64,000 nucleotides of DNA from an uncultured Cellvibrionales bacterium (GCA_913019905.1 CAJVZD010000001.1:106176-170175), one strand, 5' to 3'. Positions 9,004-19,047 are shown, numbered from the stretch's first letter. Notes: generated from the letters alone by a model not told the origin. Program-made: numbers and translations.

Positions 9004-9546
9004 TCAAATGTTGACGTCGATATCCAATGAGTCCGTAAGCTGACTTAATTGCTCCGGGTTGATCTCACCGACGATGTTAATAAAGACGGCTTCCTTTCTT
9101 TTTTTCTTATTGTTTGCCGTTGCATCGACAACCATCACAACCATGCCGTCGACAATGTCGCCATTTTGATGCATGTAGACTCGAACTTTTTCCAGTTCTT
9201 CATTCACACTCACTATGGGAAGCCATTGCTTCGACTTTAACGTTGCAGTGATTGTGTCGACCTGATTCAGCGCATCTGTCGCACTATCGTCTAGTTCATA
9301 AACCAATACTCGAACTTGGTCCAGGTTCCTAATCACATCACCGAGCTCTGGATCTTCGTGCTTGGAAATTTTCCCAACAAGAGACAATATTGTCCCACCA
9401 AGATTGATTTCTACTTTTGGCTCTCCATAGACACCCTCCAGATTGCCAAATTCCACAAAACCCGGTGATGATTTGTAATCTTCCCGATCCTTGGCCGTGA
9501 CCGAAAAAGTCATAAATACTATCAGTAAGCTAATCAAAATTTTCAT
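9004..9546 (-). CDS. DUF4252 family exported protein
   Basis: A 180-residue protein with a clear N-terminal signal peptide (residues 1 to about 18, ending SVTA) and a predicted periplasmic body. The body has the layout of DUF4252 proteins: an INLGGTILSLV helix, a DQVRVLVYELDD strand region and a closing helix with PEQLSQLTDSLDI. The function of this family is not known. It is the third gene of an ECF sigma/anti-sigma operon, 21 bases after the anti-sigma gene, the arrangement in which DUF4252 proteins are often found. That context suggests an envelope-stress role, by inference only. Confidence 0.82.
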   Translation of the reverse strand: MKILISLLIVFMTFSVTAKDREDYKSSPGFVEFGNLEGVYGEPKVEINLGGTILSLVGKISKHEDPELGDVIRNLDQVRVLVYELDDSATDALNQVDTITATLKSKQWLPIVSVNEELEKVRVYMHQNGDIVDGMVVMVVDATANNKKKRKEAVFINIVGEINPEQLSQLTDSLDIDVNI

Positions 9547-9567
9547 TGTCTATGTTCCTTAATGGTT

Positions 9568-10056
9568 TTAGGTTTTATCCTGTGATTTTCCAAAAATACC
9601 GTTTATTAGGGTATTGTTGACGTTTTCATCGATAATCTTCTCGACATGATTTCGGGTACGGTTGTTGGCAAAGTGTAAGTACTTTAGAGCTGTAGCCAAA
9701 TCGCGACGTGCTTTATTGATCTCTTCATCTGAGAGCTGGCTGGAGTTTGGTGAAATACCAATGAAGATCATCAAAAATACCGCGGCTGCCGCGGATAAAG
9801 AAGCGGTCCATTTCACCACTGGCTGCCGTTTTTTTCCGTTAGGTATTGATACTAATTTTTTGTGCAATGAACTCGGTGCCTGGACCAGCCCGATGTTTTC
9901 GAGTCCACTCTGAAATTGCAGCGCATTGATGAGGTCGTCGGCACTCTCATCCACGTCGGCTAGACTTCTTTTCAGGAAGACCGCGTCTGCGCTAGAATGT
10001 CGCTCTTTTGCAAGTCTGTTGACGACTTGCTGCCATGATTCCTGTTCTTCATTCAT
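9568..10056 (-). CDS. Predicted anti-sigma factor, single-pass membrane protein
   Basis: A 162-residue protein with a cytosolic N-terminal half, one transmembrane helix at about residues 82-103 and a periplasmic C-terminal tail. It lacks the HxxxCxxC zinc motif of ZAS anti-sigma factors. Its role is inferred mainly from context: its start codon overlaps the stop of the ECF sigma gene by four bases (ATGA), and a DUF4252 gene follows. The N-terminal half would bind the sigma factor at the membrane and release it on a signal that is not identifiable here. Confidence 0.75.
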   Translation of the reverse strand: MNEEQESWQQVVNRLAKERHSSADAVFLKRSLADVDESADDLINALQFQSGLENIGLVQAPSSLHKKLVSIPNGKKRQPVVKWTASLSAAAAVFLMIFIGISPNSSQLSDEEINKARRDLATALKYLHFANNRTRNHVEKIIDENVNNTLINGIFGKSQDKT

Positions 10057-10547
10057 AGCTCAATCTCTCGAAGAATGTCTCGAAGTTGCTGTCTTGCCCG
10101 GTGCAGGTACACCTTTACCTGACTCAGACTCAATGACAGATCAACAGCAACATCACCGTAGCTTTTTTGTTGAATGTCTCGTAAAACAATAAGGGAACGA
10201 TAGGGCTCTTGTAATAATCCAATCGCATCTTTCAGCCATTTACTGAGCTGTTCGTGAGCCATAATTCCAACCGGGCCCTTTGAGTGATCAACCGGTTCAT
10301 CGCTCAGCTCATCGACACTCACAGCCAAACGCTTTTTCCTTAGACGATCGATACAGGCGTTGCGGGTAACTTTAAGCAGCCACAACTTTGCCCTGTCGTT
10401 GTCGATATCCTCGATACTTTCCCAAAGCTTCAAGTAGCTTTCCTGCGCCACGTCCTCCGCTTCGCCGCGATCTCGCAACATATAAAGTGCTAAGGAAAAA
10501 ACCTGATCCTCATAGTCATTAACAAATGTGTAAAATTTCAAATTCAT
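10053..10547 (-). CDS. ECF-family RNA polymerase sigma factor
   Basis: A 164-residue sigma-70 family protein with only regions 2 and 4. Region 2 contains EDVAQESYLKLWESI and the WLLKVTRNACIDRLRKK segment. Region 4 contains QQKSYGDVAVDLSLSLSQVKVYLHRARQQL, the promoter -35 recognition helix. The start ATG at 10547 has no Shine-Dalgarno sequence and lies only about ten bases below a predicted ECF -10 element, so the message may be nearly leaderless. It is first in a tight operon with its anti-sigma factor and a DUF4252 protein. The regulon beyond this operon is unknown. Confidence 0.93.
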   Translation of the reverse strand: MNLKFYTFVNDYEDQVFSLALYMLRDRGEAEDVAQESYLKLWESIEDIDNDRAKLWLLKVTRNACIDRLRKKRLAVSVDELSDEPVDHSKGPVGIMAHEQLSKWLKDAIGLLQEPYRSLIVLRDIQQKSYGDVAVDLSLSLSQVKVYLHRARQQLRDILREIEL

Positions 10548-10556
10548 ATTACTAAT

Positions 10557-10582
10557 ATACGCGCAGGTTTATAAAAGGTTAC
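10557..10582 (-). promoter_or_regulatory. Candidate ECF-type autoregulatory promoter
   Basis: On the minus strand GTAACC (10577-10582) and CGTAT (10557-10561) are separated by 15 bases. This resembles the AAC-rich -35 and CGT-type -10 elements known for ECF sigma factors. It lies immediately before the sigma start codon, which fits autoregulation. The match is by eye. Confidence 0.5.
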
Positions 10583-10838
10583 AAAACTGGCGATATATTT
10601 TCGCATTTTCGATATTTGAATGACTTCACGGTGACTTATACAGCTGTTTCCTGTCGTTCCCTAGCGATAGGCAGAGGCTTTGAAATGTTTCCAATTGAAT
10701 GGTTTGAGGCAACGGGGGCTCGTTGATATTTTGTCGTCATCACACAATATCATCAGAATAGTAAGCGATTTTTGGAAACTCAGCGTGGATAAAGCGAGGG
10801 AACAAACCAAGCTTATTCTGGAAAAATACTAGCAGAGC

Positions 10839-11981
10839 CTACTCTGACGCTTTTTTGAAGGGTAAATATTCTTTAGCGTTCTCTATATACGCTAGCGTGC
10901 TTTGTGTTTCACGGAGAATAAAATCGCCAATGGCGTCGGAAAATTGCTTGTCTTTGATCCAGTGGTTCGACCAAATGGGCGTTGGCGTAAAACCCCGTTG
11001 AATTTTGTGCTCGCCTTGCGCCCCCGCATCAAATTTCTTTAGTCCTCTGGCAATGCAAAACTCGATACCTTGATAGTAACAAGCTTCGAAATGCAGCATC
11101 TCGAACTCCTGCGTACAACCCCAGTAACGACCGTATAAGGTCGTTGAGCTATAGAAATAAAGCGCACCCGCCACAAACTGATCCTTGGATTTAGCCAACA
11201 CTAACATCACATGTTCGGGCATGGATTCACTCAGTAAATCAAAGAACTCTCGTTGCAGGTAGCCACCATGGCCACTGCGCTTCGCATAAGTAAGTTGGTA
11301 AAAATCATAAAAAACGTCCCACAGTTCTGGCGTGATTTCATCACCCGTCAAAACCTGTAAGCTAACGCCTTGCTCGATGATTCGACGTCTTTCCTTTTTA
11401 AGGTTTTTCCGTTTGCGCGACGAAAAGCTCTGCAAAAAGTCTTCAAAATCTTTGTAGTCATCATTAAACCAGTGAAATTGCGAAGTTGTTCGAGTCATTA
11501 AATTCTGCTTAGCCCACTCGCTCGTTTCCTCTTGGTCGGGCAGTAGGATATGAACCGATGAGGCATTTAATTCGGTCGCGCGCGCTTGCAAAATTTCAGA
11601 AATATAGGGATAAATCAAGCCTTTATCGCATGAGTCTATGCAGGCAAGTCGAGGCCCGGTCGCCGGAGTAAAAGGTATCGCGCTCAATAGTTTAGGGTAA
11701 TAATCCATGCCGTGGCGATCGTAAGCGCCGGCCCATGACCAATCGAAAATATACTCTCCATAGGAGTGATTTTTAAGATATAAAGGCATCAGGGCAATGG
11801 GATTATCTTGGTCGTATATGACGAGATGTTGAGCTTTCCAGCCCGATTTGGTGCAGGCGCTTTCACTTAGTTCCATAGCGGCAATAAATTCATGTCGCAT
11901 AAATGGATAATCATCATTAACGACTGAATTCCAATCCTGGGCACTAATATCGGTGATCGAGTCGAGGAATACGCTTTTCAT
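10839..11981 (-). CDS. FemAB-like N-acyltransferase family protein (PF04339, former DUF482)
   Basis: A 380-residue protein of the peptidoglycan biosynthesis/recognition family with a double GNAT-like fold. Recognisable segments are PFMRHEFIAAME near the N-terminus, the SSRKRKNLKKERRRI basic patch, LTYAKRSGHGGYLQREFF and RYWGCTQEFEMLHFEACYYQGIEF. The closing GAQGEHKIQRGFTP motif is diagnostic for this family. The biological substrate is not established. No signal peptide is present, so it should be cytosolic. It is separated from the ECF operon by about 290 bases and appears monocistronic. Confidence 0.87.
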   Translation of the reverse strand: MKSVFLDSITDISAQDWNSVVNDDYPFMRHEFIAAMELSESACTKSGWKAQHLVIYDQDNPIALMPLYLKNHSYGEYIFDWSWAGAYDRHGMDYYPKLLSAIPFTPATGPRLACIDSCDKGLIYPYISEILQARATELNASSVHILLPDQEETSEWAKQNLMTRTTSQFHWFNDDYKDFEDFLQSFSSRKRKNLKKERRRIIEQGVSLQVLTGDEITPELWDVFYDFYQLTYAKRSGHGGYLQREFFDLLSESMPEHVMLVLAKSKDQFVAGALYFYSSTTLYGRYWGCTQEFEMLHFEACYYQGIEFCIARGLKKFDAGAQGEHKIQRGFTPTPIWSNHWIKDKQFSDAIGDFILRETQSTLAYIENAKEYLPFKKASE

Positions 11982-12515
11982 TATTAATTATTTTACTCTT
12001 ACTAAAAATGAGCATTACCGGCCTAAGCCATATGAAACAACATTCTAAAGGGCTGGATTAGGGTTTAACAGGGAAAAGTGACCGCCTTTGTAAATGACTG
12101 AAATGGGCAGGGATGCTATTTCAAGTACAGCGCAAGAATTAAAGGTCCCAGAAATTTTTAAATTCGCCCTTTGATACCAAAGACTGGCTCTTCCCTACGA
12201 AGTCTCGGTGGACCGGCAGTTTCATCCCAACACTCCCCTACCCAAATCAACTCAACTGCTGGCCTCTAACAAGAATTAATACAAACCTTTAAACACGAAA
12301 AGGTTCTGCCCATTGCTACACAGGATTGAATAAAATGTTAGTTTAGCCACCACCAACTCGCGCCAAAAAGTGTTATGTTGAGACTGAAGGGGCTAATTAG
12401 AGGGTCCACAGTGAATGAAGCCGGGCTCATTGTGCGCCAAACCGGCTTCGAATTCGGCGCCAGTATAAGCTGAACCATAAAACAAGTAAGCCCAAAATAA
12501 AGGAGATATTTCAAG
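11982..12515. other. Intergenic region before the DUF808 gene
   Basis: This 534-base divergent gap has no convincing gene. It contains an 8-bp inverted repeat (GAAGCCGG at 12417-12424, CCGGCTTC at 12442-12449) followed by a GGCGCC-containing stretch, which could form a leader hairpin about 70 bases upstream of the DUF808 start. There is no T tract, so it is not an obvious terminator. Confidence 0.45.
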
Positions 12516-13460
12516 ATGGCAGCTGCAGGTTTATTAGCCCTAATAGATGATATAGCAACGCTTTTGGATGATGTTGCAATATTAACAAAAGTCGCAGCAA
12601 AAAAGACAGCGGGGGTATTGGGCGATGATTTAGCGCTGAATGCGCAGCAAGTTTCCGACATTCGCGCCGAAAGAGAATTACCTGTTATTTGGCAAGTCGC
12701 AAAAGGATCAGCGAAAAACAAACTGATTTTGGTTCCGATTGCCCTACTACTTAGTGCGTTCCTTCCCTGGCTAATAACGCCGCTACTGATGCTGGGTGGA
12801 GCTTTTCTGTGCTATGAAGGTTTTGAAAAGATTGTTCATGCGTTGATGCCAATCAGCGACCAGGAAAACAGTCATCACCAGGAAACCCTCACGGCGTTAA
12901 CCGATGCCTCCGTCGACTTTGTCGTTTTCGAAGAAAAAAAGATTAAGGGAGCAATTCGGACAGATTTTATACTATCAGCGGAAATCGTAGTTATCGCCTT
13001 AGGTATTGTCAAAGATGCGCCATTCATCCAACAGGTCTTGGTCGTGTCGCTGATTGCCGCCGTTATTACTGTCGGCGTGTATGGCATGGTGGCTGCAATT
13101 GTGAAGTTAGACGATGCCGGATTATATCTATTAAACACTGACACGCAGGGTATGGCGGGTGACATCAAGAAAAAGATTGGCAGCTCAATATTAACCCTGT
13201 GCCCCTACTTAATGAAGACTTTATCCATCGTCGGGACTGCGGCAATGTTTTTAGTGGGGGGCGGAATTCTAATCCATGGTATTCCTAATTCGCACGAGCT
13301 ATTACACTCAGTCAACAACACCTTAGCAGCAACGCCCATCATTGAAAGTATTCCACAGGTTATCAATACCAATGCAGTGAATGCAATCGTGGGCATCGTT
13401 GCTGGCGCTGTGGTCGTCGCTGGTGTATCGGGAATTAATCGTATTCGAAATAGATCATAG
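12516..13460 (+). CDS. DUF808 (YedI) family inner-membrane protein
   Basis: A 314-residue multi-pass membrane protein. The N-terminal segment LLALIDDIATLLDDVA followed by TKVAAKKTAGVLGDDLALNA is the hallmark of the DUF808/YedI family. Five or so hydrophobic helices follow (around residues 74-100, 153-195, 225-255 and 286-310). An AAGGAG Shine-Dalgarno nine bases before the ATG is the best in this part of the window and implies strong translation. The function of the family is unknown. It is convergent with ubiA, with only 25 bases between stops. Confidence 0.9.
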   Translation: MAAAGLLALIDDIATLLDDVAILTKVAAKKTAGVLGDDLALNAQQVSDIRAERELPVIWQVAKGSAKNKLILVPIALLLSAFLPWLITPLLMLGGAFLCYEGFEKIVHALMPISDQENSHHQETLTALTDASVDFVVFEEKKIKGAIRTDFILSAEIVVIALGIVKDAPFIQQVLVVSLIAAVITVGVYGMVAAIVKLDDAGLYLLNTDTQGMAGDIKKKIGSSILTLCPYLMKTLSIVGTAAMFLVGGGILIHGIPNSHELLHSVNNTLAATPIIESIPQVINTNAVNAIVGIVAGAVVVAGVSGINRIRNRS

Positions 13461-13485
13461 GCTGATCACCTCGATAGGAATGAGT

Positions 13486-14352
13486 TCACTGAAAAAAGTA
13501 GTGAAGGAAAATGCCCGCAAAAATCATTGCCCCAACCCAATGATTATGGAGAAAAGCCTTGAAGCATTCGTCGCGGTCCCGATCGCGAATGAGATATTGT
13601 TGATAAACAAAAAGGCCTGCTGCACCAAAAACCGAAGAGTAATACCAATAGCCCAGAGAAAATTTTCCACCGGCGAGTAGTAATATGAATATAACGACCG
13701 CTTGAATAGCGCCGGTAATTTTACGATCGTCGTCACCAAACAATATCGCCGTAGATTTCACCCCAATTTTTATATCGTCGTCGCGGTCAACCATTGCGTA
13801 AAATGTATCGTAGGCCATCGTCCACAAGACCACAGCAATATAGATAAGCCACAAGGAACTGGGAAGGTCATTGCGCTGTGCAGCAAAGGCCATCGGGATA
13901 CCGCAGGAAAAAGCAGCGCCTAGAACGAGCTGTGGGTAATAAGTGTAGCGCTTCATAAACGGGTAACACGCCGCGAGAATTAACGCAGCGAATGACAACA
14001 ATATCGTCTTGTTGTTGGTAAACAAAACTAAAATAAATGCGGCAACACACAGTATTGCGCAAAAAATTAGAGCGTCCTTTGGCTTTATGAAACCTGCCGC
14101 AATGGGACGTTTAACGGTTCGTTTTACCTGGCCGTCAATTTTCCGATCGGCATAGTCGTTGATCACACAGCCCGCTGAGCGCATTAAAAACGTCCCGAGT
14201 GTAAAAATCACCAGCAGCTTCAAATCGGGCACACCCTCGGCAGCCAGCCACAGTGCCCAAAGTGTCGGCCACAGCAGCAAGTAGGTACCAATAGGCTTGT
14301 CAAAGCGAATTAGATTTAGGTAATGGGGAATGTTTTCCCTTAAGCCGTTCAT
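13486..14352 (-). CDS. ubiA: 4-hydroxybenzoate polyprenyltransferase
   Basis: A 288-residue integral membrane prenyltransferase that attaches the polyprenyl tail to 4-hydroxybenzoate in ubiquinone synthesis. The first aspartate-rich motif NDYADRKIDGQVKRT and the second, YDTFYAMVDRDDDIKIGVKS, are both intact and bind the Mg2+-diphosphate substrate. RFDKPIGTYLLLWPTLWAL at the N-terminus is typical of UbiA. ubiC, often adjacent in relatives, is not in the window. The gene lies downstream of phoU on the same strand, matching the ubiA-pho arrangement seen in pseudomonads. Confidence 0.95.
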   Translation of the reverse strand: MNGLRENIPHYLNLIRFDKPIGTYLLLWPTLWALWLAAEGVPDLKLLVIFTLGTFLMRSAGCVINDYADRKIDGQVKRTVKRPIAAGFIKPKDALIFCAILCVAAFILVLFTNNKTILLSFAALILAACYPFMKRYTYYPQLVLGAAFSCGIPMAFAAQRNDLPSSLWLIYIAVVLWTMAYDTFYAMVDRDDDIKIGVKSTAILFGDDDRKITGAIQAVVIFILLLAGGKFSLGYWYYSSVFGAAGLFVYQQYLIRDRDRDECFKAFLHNHWVGAMIFAGIFLHYFFQ

Positions 14353-14489
14353 AGGATGCGGATGCTACTTCGGAAGACGTTAGAATTGTTGTTACAAGGC
14401 GCCAGTATAGCAGCAGAAAAAACTGCAAAAAAGAAATTTTAACTCCAAATCCTTTACCGGAGTTTTAACACAATCGATACATATCGGAA

Positions 14490-14510
14490 CAGCTCATAGA
14501 CAATGAGCTG
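14490..14510. other. Perfect hairpin between phoU and ubiA
   Basis: An 8-bp perfect inverted repeat (CAGCTCAT / ATGAGCTG) with a 5-base loop sits in the phoU-ubiA gap. There is no T tract in either direction. It could be a processing or factor-dependent termination site, but nothing more specific can be said. Confidence 0.4.
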
Positions 14511-14627
14511 CAGGAAACACCTCCATTGCAGAGTTATCTCCTGCCTCGTTGGCCTCGTCTATATTGCCGGATACCGATCCGCGTCCAGCCTGTTATTTTT
14601 GAGATTATCACACAACGATGTCAATGG

Positions 14628-15287
14628 TCAGATTACTTGATGGCGAACGACTTCACCGTCAACCAAAAAGATGACGTCCTCGGCAATATTTGTAGCAAGA
14701 TCGGCTATTCGCTCCATGTATCGGGAAGTTGACAAAAATTCTATCGCTCTTTCCACCGTCTGTGAATCATTTTCCATCTGAGCTCGGAGTGTTTCGTACA
14801 TTTTCCGATTAATATCATCGACAGCATCATCCATTTCAATAATTGTTCGGGCCAAATCTACATCGAGCTTCACGAGCGCATCGAGACTGCCGTTGATCAT
14901 GTCACTGATAATCTCAGGCATTCTACCGATGAAGTCCTGTGGTGTGGATAAGGGCGCAAGCTCTGCGAGCGTGGTAGCTCTTTTAACAATGTTAACGGCT
15001 AAGTCACCCATTCGTTCCAAGTCATTATTCACTTTTAGGGCGACCACAATAAACCGCAAATCAACCGCTACCGGCTGATGTAATGCAAGAATTTTTAGAC
15101 AACTTTCTTCAATCCATACTTCCCTTTCATCGATCAGCTTTTCGTCTTCAAAAACTTTCTCGACCACGTCGATGCGCCGTTCATGCAATACCAGCATTGC
15201 GTTAGTAAAGGAGGCCTCAACCATGGTTCCTAACTGCAGCAATTCCTTTTTTAGCTGATCGAGATCTCTTTGCAAATGTAATGACAT
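14628..15287 (-). CDS. phoU: Phosphate-specific transport system accessory protein PhoU
   Basis: A 219-residue all-helical protein with two PhoU domain repeats (about 15-105 and 120-210). Family-typical segments are EVWIEESCLKILALHQPVAVDLRFIVVALKVNNDLERMGD and, in the second half, STSRYMERIADLATNIAEDVIFL. The repeated E/DxxxD metal-binding motifs are visible. PhoU links PstSCAB transport to PhoR and is needed to repress the Pho regulon when phosphate is plentiful. It follows pstB by 58 bases and is the last gene of the pst transcript. Confidence 0.96.
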   Translation of the reverse strand: MSLHLQRDLDQLKKELLQLGTMVEASFTNAMLVLHERRIDVVEKVFEDEKLIDEREVWIEESCLKILALHQPVAVDLRFIVVALKVNNDLERMGDLAVNIVKRATTLAELAPLSTPQDFIGRMPEIISDMINGSLDALVKLDVDLARTIIEMDDAVDDINRKMYETLRAQMENDSQTVERAIEFLSTSRYMERIADLATNIAEDVIFLVDGEVVRHQVI

Positions 15288-15345
15288 AATTCCCTCTTAA
15301 ATTCGTATGGAGACTATCTGCGACGTCGTAAATTTCCGCTCCGAT

Positions 15346-16140
15346 TTATCCAAATCGTCCCGTGACATACTCTTCGGTTCGCTTGTTTTTCGGCCGAGTA
15401 AAAATTTGATCCGTTACGCCAAACTCAATTAGATCTCCCATTTCCAAAAACGCAGTGTAGTCTGAAATACGCGCTGCCTGTTGCATACTATGAGTCACAA
15501 TGACAATCGTATAGCGCGACTTCAATTTGAAAATCAAATCTTCGATATGTGCCGTAGAAATAGGGTCGAGCGCCGAACAGGGTTCGTCCATTAATAAAAC
15601 ATCCGGTTCCATGGCTAAGGCTCTCGCTATGCAGAGGCGTTGCTGCTGTCCACCCGATAAACTTAGTGCAGACTCGTGAAGACGGTCTTTAACTTCGTCC
15701 CACAGCGCTGATTGCTTTAAAGACCGCTCGACAAGTTCTTCAATTGAATCGGAATAACCGTGGATTTCCGGACCCCAGGACACATTCTTGTAAATCGATT
15801 TTGGAAAGGGATTGGGTTTTTGAAAAACCATGCCTATTTGTCGCCTCACTTCTACCGGATCAACGTCTTTGGCGTAGATATCCTGGCCGTTATACGTTAA
15901 ATCGCCTTCGATTCTGACCTCGGAGATAAAATCGTTCATGCGGTTGAAAGACCTCAATAAGGTACTTTTTCCACACCCGGACGGTCCGATAATTGAAGTC
16001 ACGTGGTTCTTGTATATCGGAAAAGAAACGTCTTTGACCGCGGGATTGTCGCCGTAACTAATGCTGACGTCTTGAACATTGAGAATGGTTGCAGCGCGCT
16101 GATCTTCTACCGCCTTCAATTTCGATTGTTGTAAGTTCAT
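15346..16140 (-). CDS. pstB: Phosphate ABC transporter ATP-binding protein
   Basis: A 264-residue ATPase that powers high-affinity phosphate import. It has Walker [10 protein letters not shown], the Q-loop in [13 protein letters not shown], the signature [15 protein letters not shown], Walker [14 protein letters not shown] and the switch histidine in [10 protein letters not shown]. The [10 protein letters not shown] motif is specific to PstB. The start lies one base past the pstA stop, so the two are probably translationally coupled. Confidence 0.97.
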   Translation of the reverse strand: MNLQQSKLKAVEDQRAATILNVQDVSISYGDNPAVKDVSFPIYKNHVTSIIGPSGCGKSTLLRSFNRMNDFISEVRIEGDLTYNGQDIYAKDVDPVEVRRQIGMVFQKPNPFPKSIYKNVSWGPEIHGYSDSIEELVERSLKQSALWDEVKDRLHESALSLSGGQQQRLCIARALAMEPDVLLMDEPCSALDPISTAHIEDLIFKLKSRYTIVIVTHSMQQAARISDYTAFLEMGDLIEFGVTDQIFTRPKNKRTEEYVTGRFG

Positions 16141-16141
16141 T

Positions 16142-17038
16142 TCACTTTTTCTCTGCTTTGTAGCGGATATATATGGCGGTTGCGTTCATTAACAACAGAA
16201 CTCCGAGCAGCACAATAATTGCGCCCGCTGCCAGTTCGTGGAATTCCTGCTGAGGACGAGAAACCCAATTAAAAATCTGAATCGGTAAAACGGTGAAAGC
16301 ATCCATCGGCCCTTCCGGCAAAAATGCCACATAGGTCAAACCGCCAATCATTATAAGAGGCGCGGTTTCTCCAATTGCTCGGGATAGGGCAAGAATAACG
16401 CCGGTCAAAATTCCGGAAAAAGAAGCAGGTAAAACGTGGGCCCAAGCAGTCTGCCAACGCGTAGCACCTAAGGCAAACGCAGCGTGTCTCGTGCTCATCG
16501 GAACAGTTTTAATTGCTTCTCGGCTTGCGATAATAATCACCGGTAATATCAGTAAGCTCATGGTAAGCGCGCCAGATAATAAACTACGCTCTAGTCCCAT
16601 GCCTCTAACAAAAATCGCGAGCCCTATAATGCCGTAAACGATGGAAGGGACTCCCGCCAAATTAGCAATGTTTAGTTCAATCACACGGCTGATAAGACCT
16701 TTTTTAGCGAACTCTTCCAGGTACAGCGCGGTTGCGACACCGATCGGAATGGAAATGAACGCCACCATAGAAATAAGCCACAATGTGCCGACCAACGCTG
16801 ACTTTATCCCGGCTTTATAGGGAAATCGCGAGGGAAAGCTGGTGAGAAATTGCAAGTCCAACCATTGGTAACCCTGCACGCAAACTTGGTAGAGCAGAAC
16901 AAAAAGTAGTGTCGCGCCCATCCAGGTCACTGTTGCGCAGAACAATGAAAATAGCCTGGCCTTACGATGACGCGCCTCAAGGCGAACCAGATGTTTATTC
17001 GCTGCTTCAGAAGAGTTCGTTTCAGTTGCTGTATTCAC
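16142..17038 (-). CDS. pstA: Phosphate ABC transporter permease PstA
   Basis: A 298-residue inner-membrane permease with six predicted helices. The ABC permease loop that docks on PstB is visible as [24 protein letters not shown], and [15 protein letters not shown] is typical of PstA. Residues 1-30 form an extra cytosolic lead. The start codon overlaps the pstC stop by four bases, a sign of coupled translation. It pairs with PstC to form the phosphate channel. Confidence 0.96.
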   Translation of the reverse strand: MNTATETNSSEAANKHLVRLEARHRKARLFSLFCATVTWMGATLLFVLLYQVCVQGYQWLDLQFLTSFPSRFPYKAGIKSALVGTLWLISMVAFISIPIGVATALYLEEFAKKGLISRVIELNIANLAGVPSIVYGIIGLAIFVRGMGLERSLLSGALTMSLLILPVIIIASREAIKTVPMSTRHAAFALGATRWQTAWAHVLPASFSGILTGVILALSRAIGETAPLIMIGGLTYVAFLPEGPMDAFTVLPIQIFNWVSRPQQEFHELAAGAIIVLLGVLLLMNATAIYIRYKAEKK

Positions 17039-17958
17039 GCGTCATAAGTCTCTTGATAACGTTTAAGAACCCACTGAGAAATAATGTTAAGAATCAGTGT
17101 GATCACAAATAGAAGTGCTGCTACAGCAAATAATGTCTGGTAGGCAATTCCCCCAGCGGGCGTATCTCCCATGCTGACCTGAACAATATAGGCCGTCATT
17201 GTCTGAATGCTTTCAAGAAAAGTCAGCGACATATTGGGTGTTGCGCCAGCAGCTAAGGTGACCGCCATGGTTTCACCAATTGCTCGGGAAATTGCCAGTA
17301 AAAATGAGGCTATAACGCCAGATAGTCCCGCCGGAACAACAATTTTCGTCGATACTTCGTACGAGGTCGCGCCCAATGCGTAGGCACTTTGACGAAGACT
17401 GTCGGGCACAGCGCGCAATGCGTTATCACTGAGTGTCGCTATCATAGGCAACACCATGATTCCGACCACGATAGATCCACTCAATGCATTAAAAACCTGA
17501 ATTTCGGGAAAGATCGTTTTTAGAACGGGTGTAACAAACGTTAGTGCAAAATAGCCGTAAACCACCGTTGGGATTCCCGCAAGCAATTCCAATAACGGTT
17601 TAACGATGGAGCGCATTTTCGGTGACGCATATTCACTCAGAAATATGGCGGTGGCTAAACCAATCGGAATAGCGATAAGGGCCGCGCCGAAGGTTATGGT
17701 TAACGTTCCCCATAACAAAGGTAAAACGCCATAGGAGCTAGGCTCGAAAAGAGGAATCCAGGAGGTACCTAGAATGAAGTCAGTAAAAGGCACATGGTCA
17801 AAAAAGCTGAAACTTTCCTTCGCCAAAATCGTAATTATTACCACGGTAGTGATTATCGAAATCAGTGCGCATCCAGCGAGCAGCGATTTGATTAAAAACT
17901 CACCCCAGTACAATTTTTGACCGCCAAGGATACTGACTTGTTCTAATTCTTTACTCAT
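17035..17958 (-). CDS. pstC: Phosphate ABC transporter permease PstC
   Basis: A 307-residue inner-membrane permease with about six helices. Family motifs are [17 protein letters not shown] and the coupling loop [24 protein letters not shown], then [15 protein letters not shown]. It forms the PstA-PstC heterodimer. The gene begins 50 bases after pstS and overlaps pstA by four bases, so it is inside the pstSCAB-phoU operon. Length is normal for the short PstC type. Confidence 0.96.
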   Translation of the reverse strand: MSKELEQVSILGGQKLYWGEFLIKSLLAGCALISIITTVVIITILAKESFSFFDHVPFTDFILGTSWIPLFEPSSYGVLPLLWGTLTITFGAALIAIPIGLATAIFLSEYASPKMRSIVKPLLELLAGIPTVVYGYFALTFVTPVLKTIFPEIQVFNALSGSIVVGIMVLPMIATLSDNALRAVPDSLRQSAYALGATSYEVSTKIVVPAGLSGVIASFLLAISRAIGETMAVTLAAGATPNMSLTFLESIQTMTAYIVQVSMGDTPAGGIAYQTLFAVAALLFVITLILNIISQWVLKRYQETYDA

Positions 17959-18008
17959 TCTAGGTGACCGTGTTACGTGGTTTTTCTGGTAAAAAAATCT
18001 TCAGAATG

Positions 18009-18983
18009 CTACTTAGCAACCAGCAGGTCGGCAGCCGTTTTGGCGTAGTACGCCGTGCCTACCTCTCGGTTCTTTATTCTGTTTAAAGCGTTTTCATAGA
18101 CGTAGGCTGGCAGCGGGATATAGCCGACTTCAGCTGACAGCGTTGGCGCGTTGTTAATATAGAACTCTGCAAACGCTTTTACTTCAGGGCGATCCAGCGC
18201 TTTCTCTCTGATATAGATAAATACAGGGCGTGACAACGGAGCGTAACTACCATTGTTTATGGTGGTCATTGTAGGGGCAATAGGCCCCTTACCGCCGTCG
18301 ATCGGTACAATCTTCAGAGTATCTTTATTGGCTTCATAATAGGCAAAACCAAAATAACCCATCGCAGCCTTGTCGCCTCTAATCCCCTGAACGAGAGCAT
18401 TGTCGTCTTCACTGGCTGTATAGTCGGGCCGAGATGCCCCAGACTTCCCATTAATGGTTTCTGTAAAGTAGTCGAAGGTCCCCGAATCGGTGCCCGGACC
18501 GTAGAGACGAATCGGCGTATTCGGCCAGCTAGGACGAACATCGCTCCAGTTTTTCACTGTGCTGCCCCGCTGCCAAATTTTATTCAACTCACTGACGGTA
18601 AGATGATCTACCCAGGTATTATTTTTGTTAACAACAACTGACAAACCATCATAAGCTACCGGTATCTCGAGAAATCCAATAGACTGGCTAGCCGCCATTT
18701 CGAGCTCTTTAGCTTTGATAGGGCGAGACGCGTCGTTGATATCAATTTCACCCGCTAGGAACTTTTTGAATCCTCCACCCGTACCCGATACACCGACTGT
18801 CACTCTGACTCGCGGTTGAACGGAACCGAACTCTTCAGCGACCGCTTCACTTATTGGAAACACGGTGCTTGATCCATCCAGCGCGACGGTTCCTCTTAAT
18901 TTTTCAGCCATCGCAGAGTTGGAAAAAGTGAGTGCGAAAACCGATGACAAGACAATGCTTTTGGCTAATGTTTTGAGCTTCAT
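18009..18983 (-). CDS. pstS: Periplasmic phosphate-binding protein PstS
   Basis: A 324-residue secreted binding protein that captures phosphate for PstCAB. The signal peptide covers residues 1 to about 26 (cleavage after SAMA). The ligand site is visible in DGSSTVFPISEAVAEEF, VGVSGTGGGFKKF and GPGTDSGTFDYF, which supply the serines, threonines and aspartate that bind phosphate in this family. It is first in the pst operon and carries a candidate Pho box about 65-80 bases upstream, which fits PhoB activation. Confidence 0.96.
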   Translation of the reverse strand: MKLKTLAKSIVLSSVFALTFSNSAMAEKLRGTVALDGSSTVFPISEAVAEEFGSVQPRVRVTVGVSGTGGGFKKFLAGEIDINDASRPIKAKELEMAASQSIGFLEIPVAYDGLSVVVNKNNTWVDHLTVSELNKIWQRGSTVKNWSDVRPSWPNTPIRLYGPGTDSGTFDYFTETINGKSGASRPDYTASEDDNALVQGIRGDKAAMGYFGFAYYEANKDTLKIVPIDGGKGPIAPTMTTINNGSYAPLSRPVFIYIREKALDRPEVKAFAEFYINNAPTLSAEVGYIPLPAYVYENALNRIKNREVGTAYYAKTAADLLVAK

Positions 18984-19047
18984 TCGTTTGTTCTCCGTAA
19001 AGTAGCAATTCTTTATTTAATGCTATAAGTTAATTTTAAAGACTGAA

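Noticed and set aside
13381-13680. 99-codon plus-strand frame
   Set aside because: It overlaps the end of the DUF808 gene and the antisense of ubiA; both are well supported.
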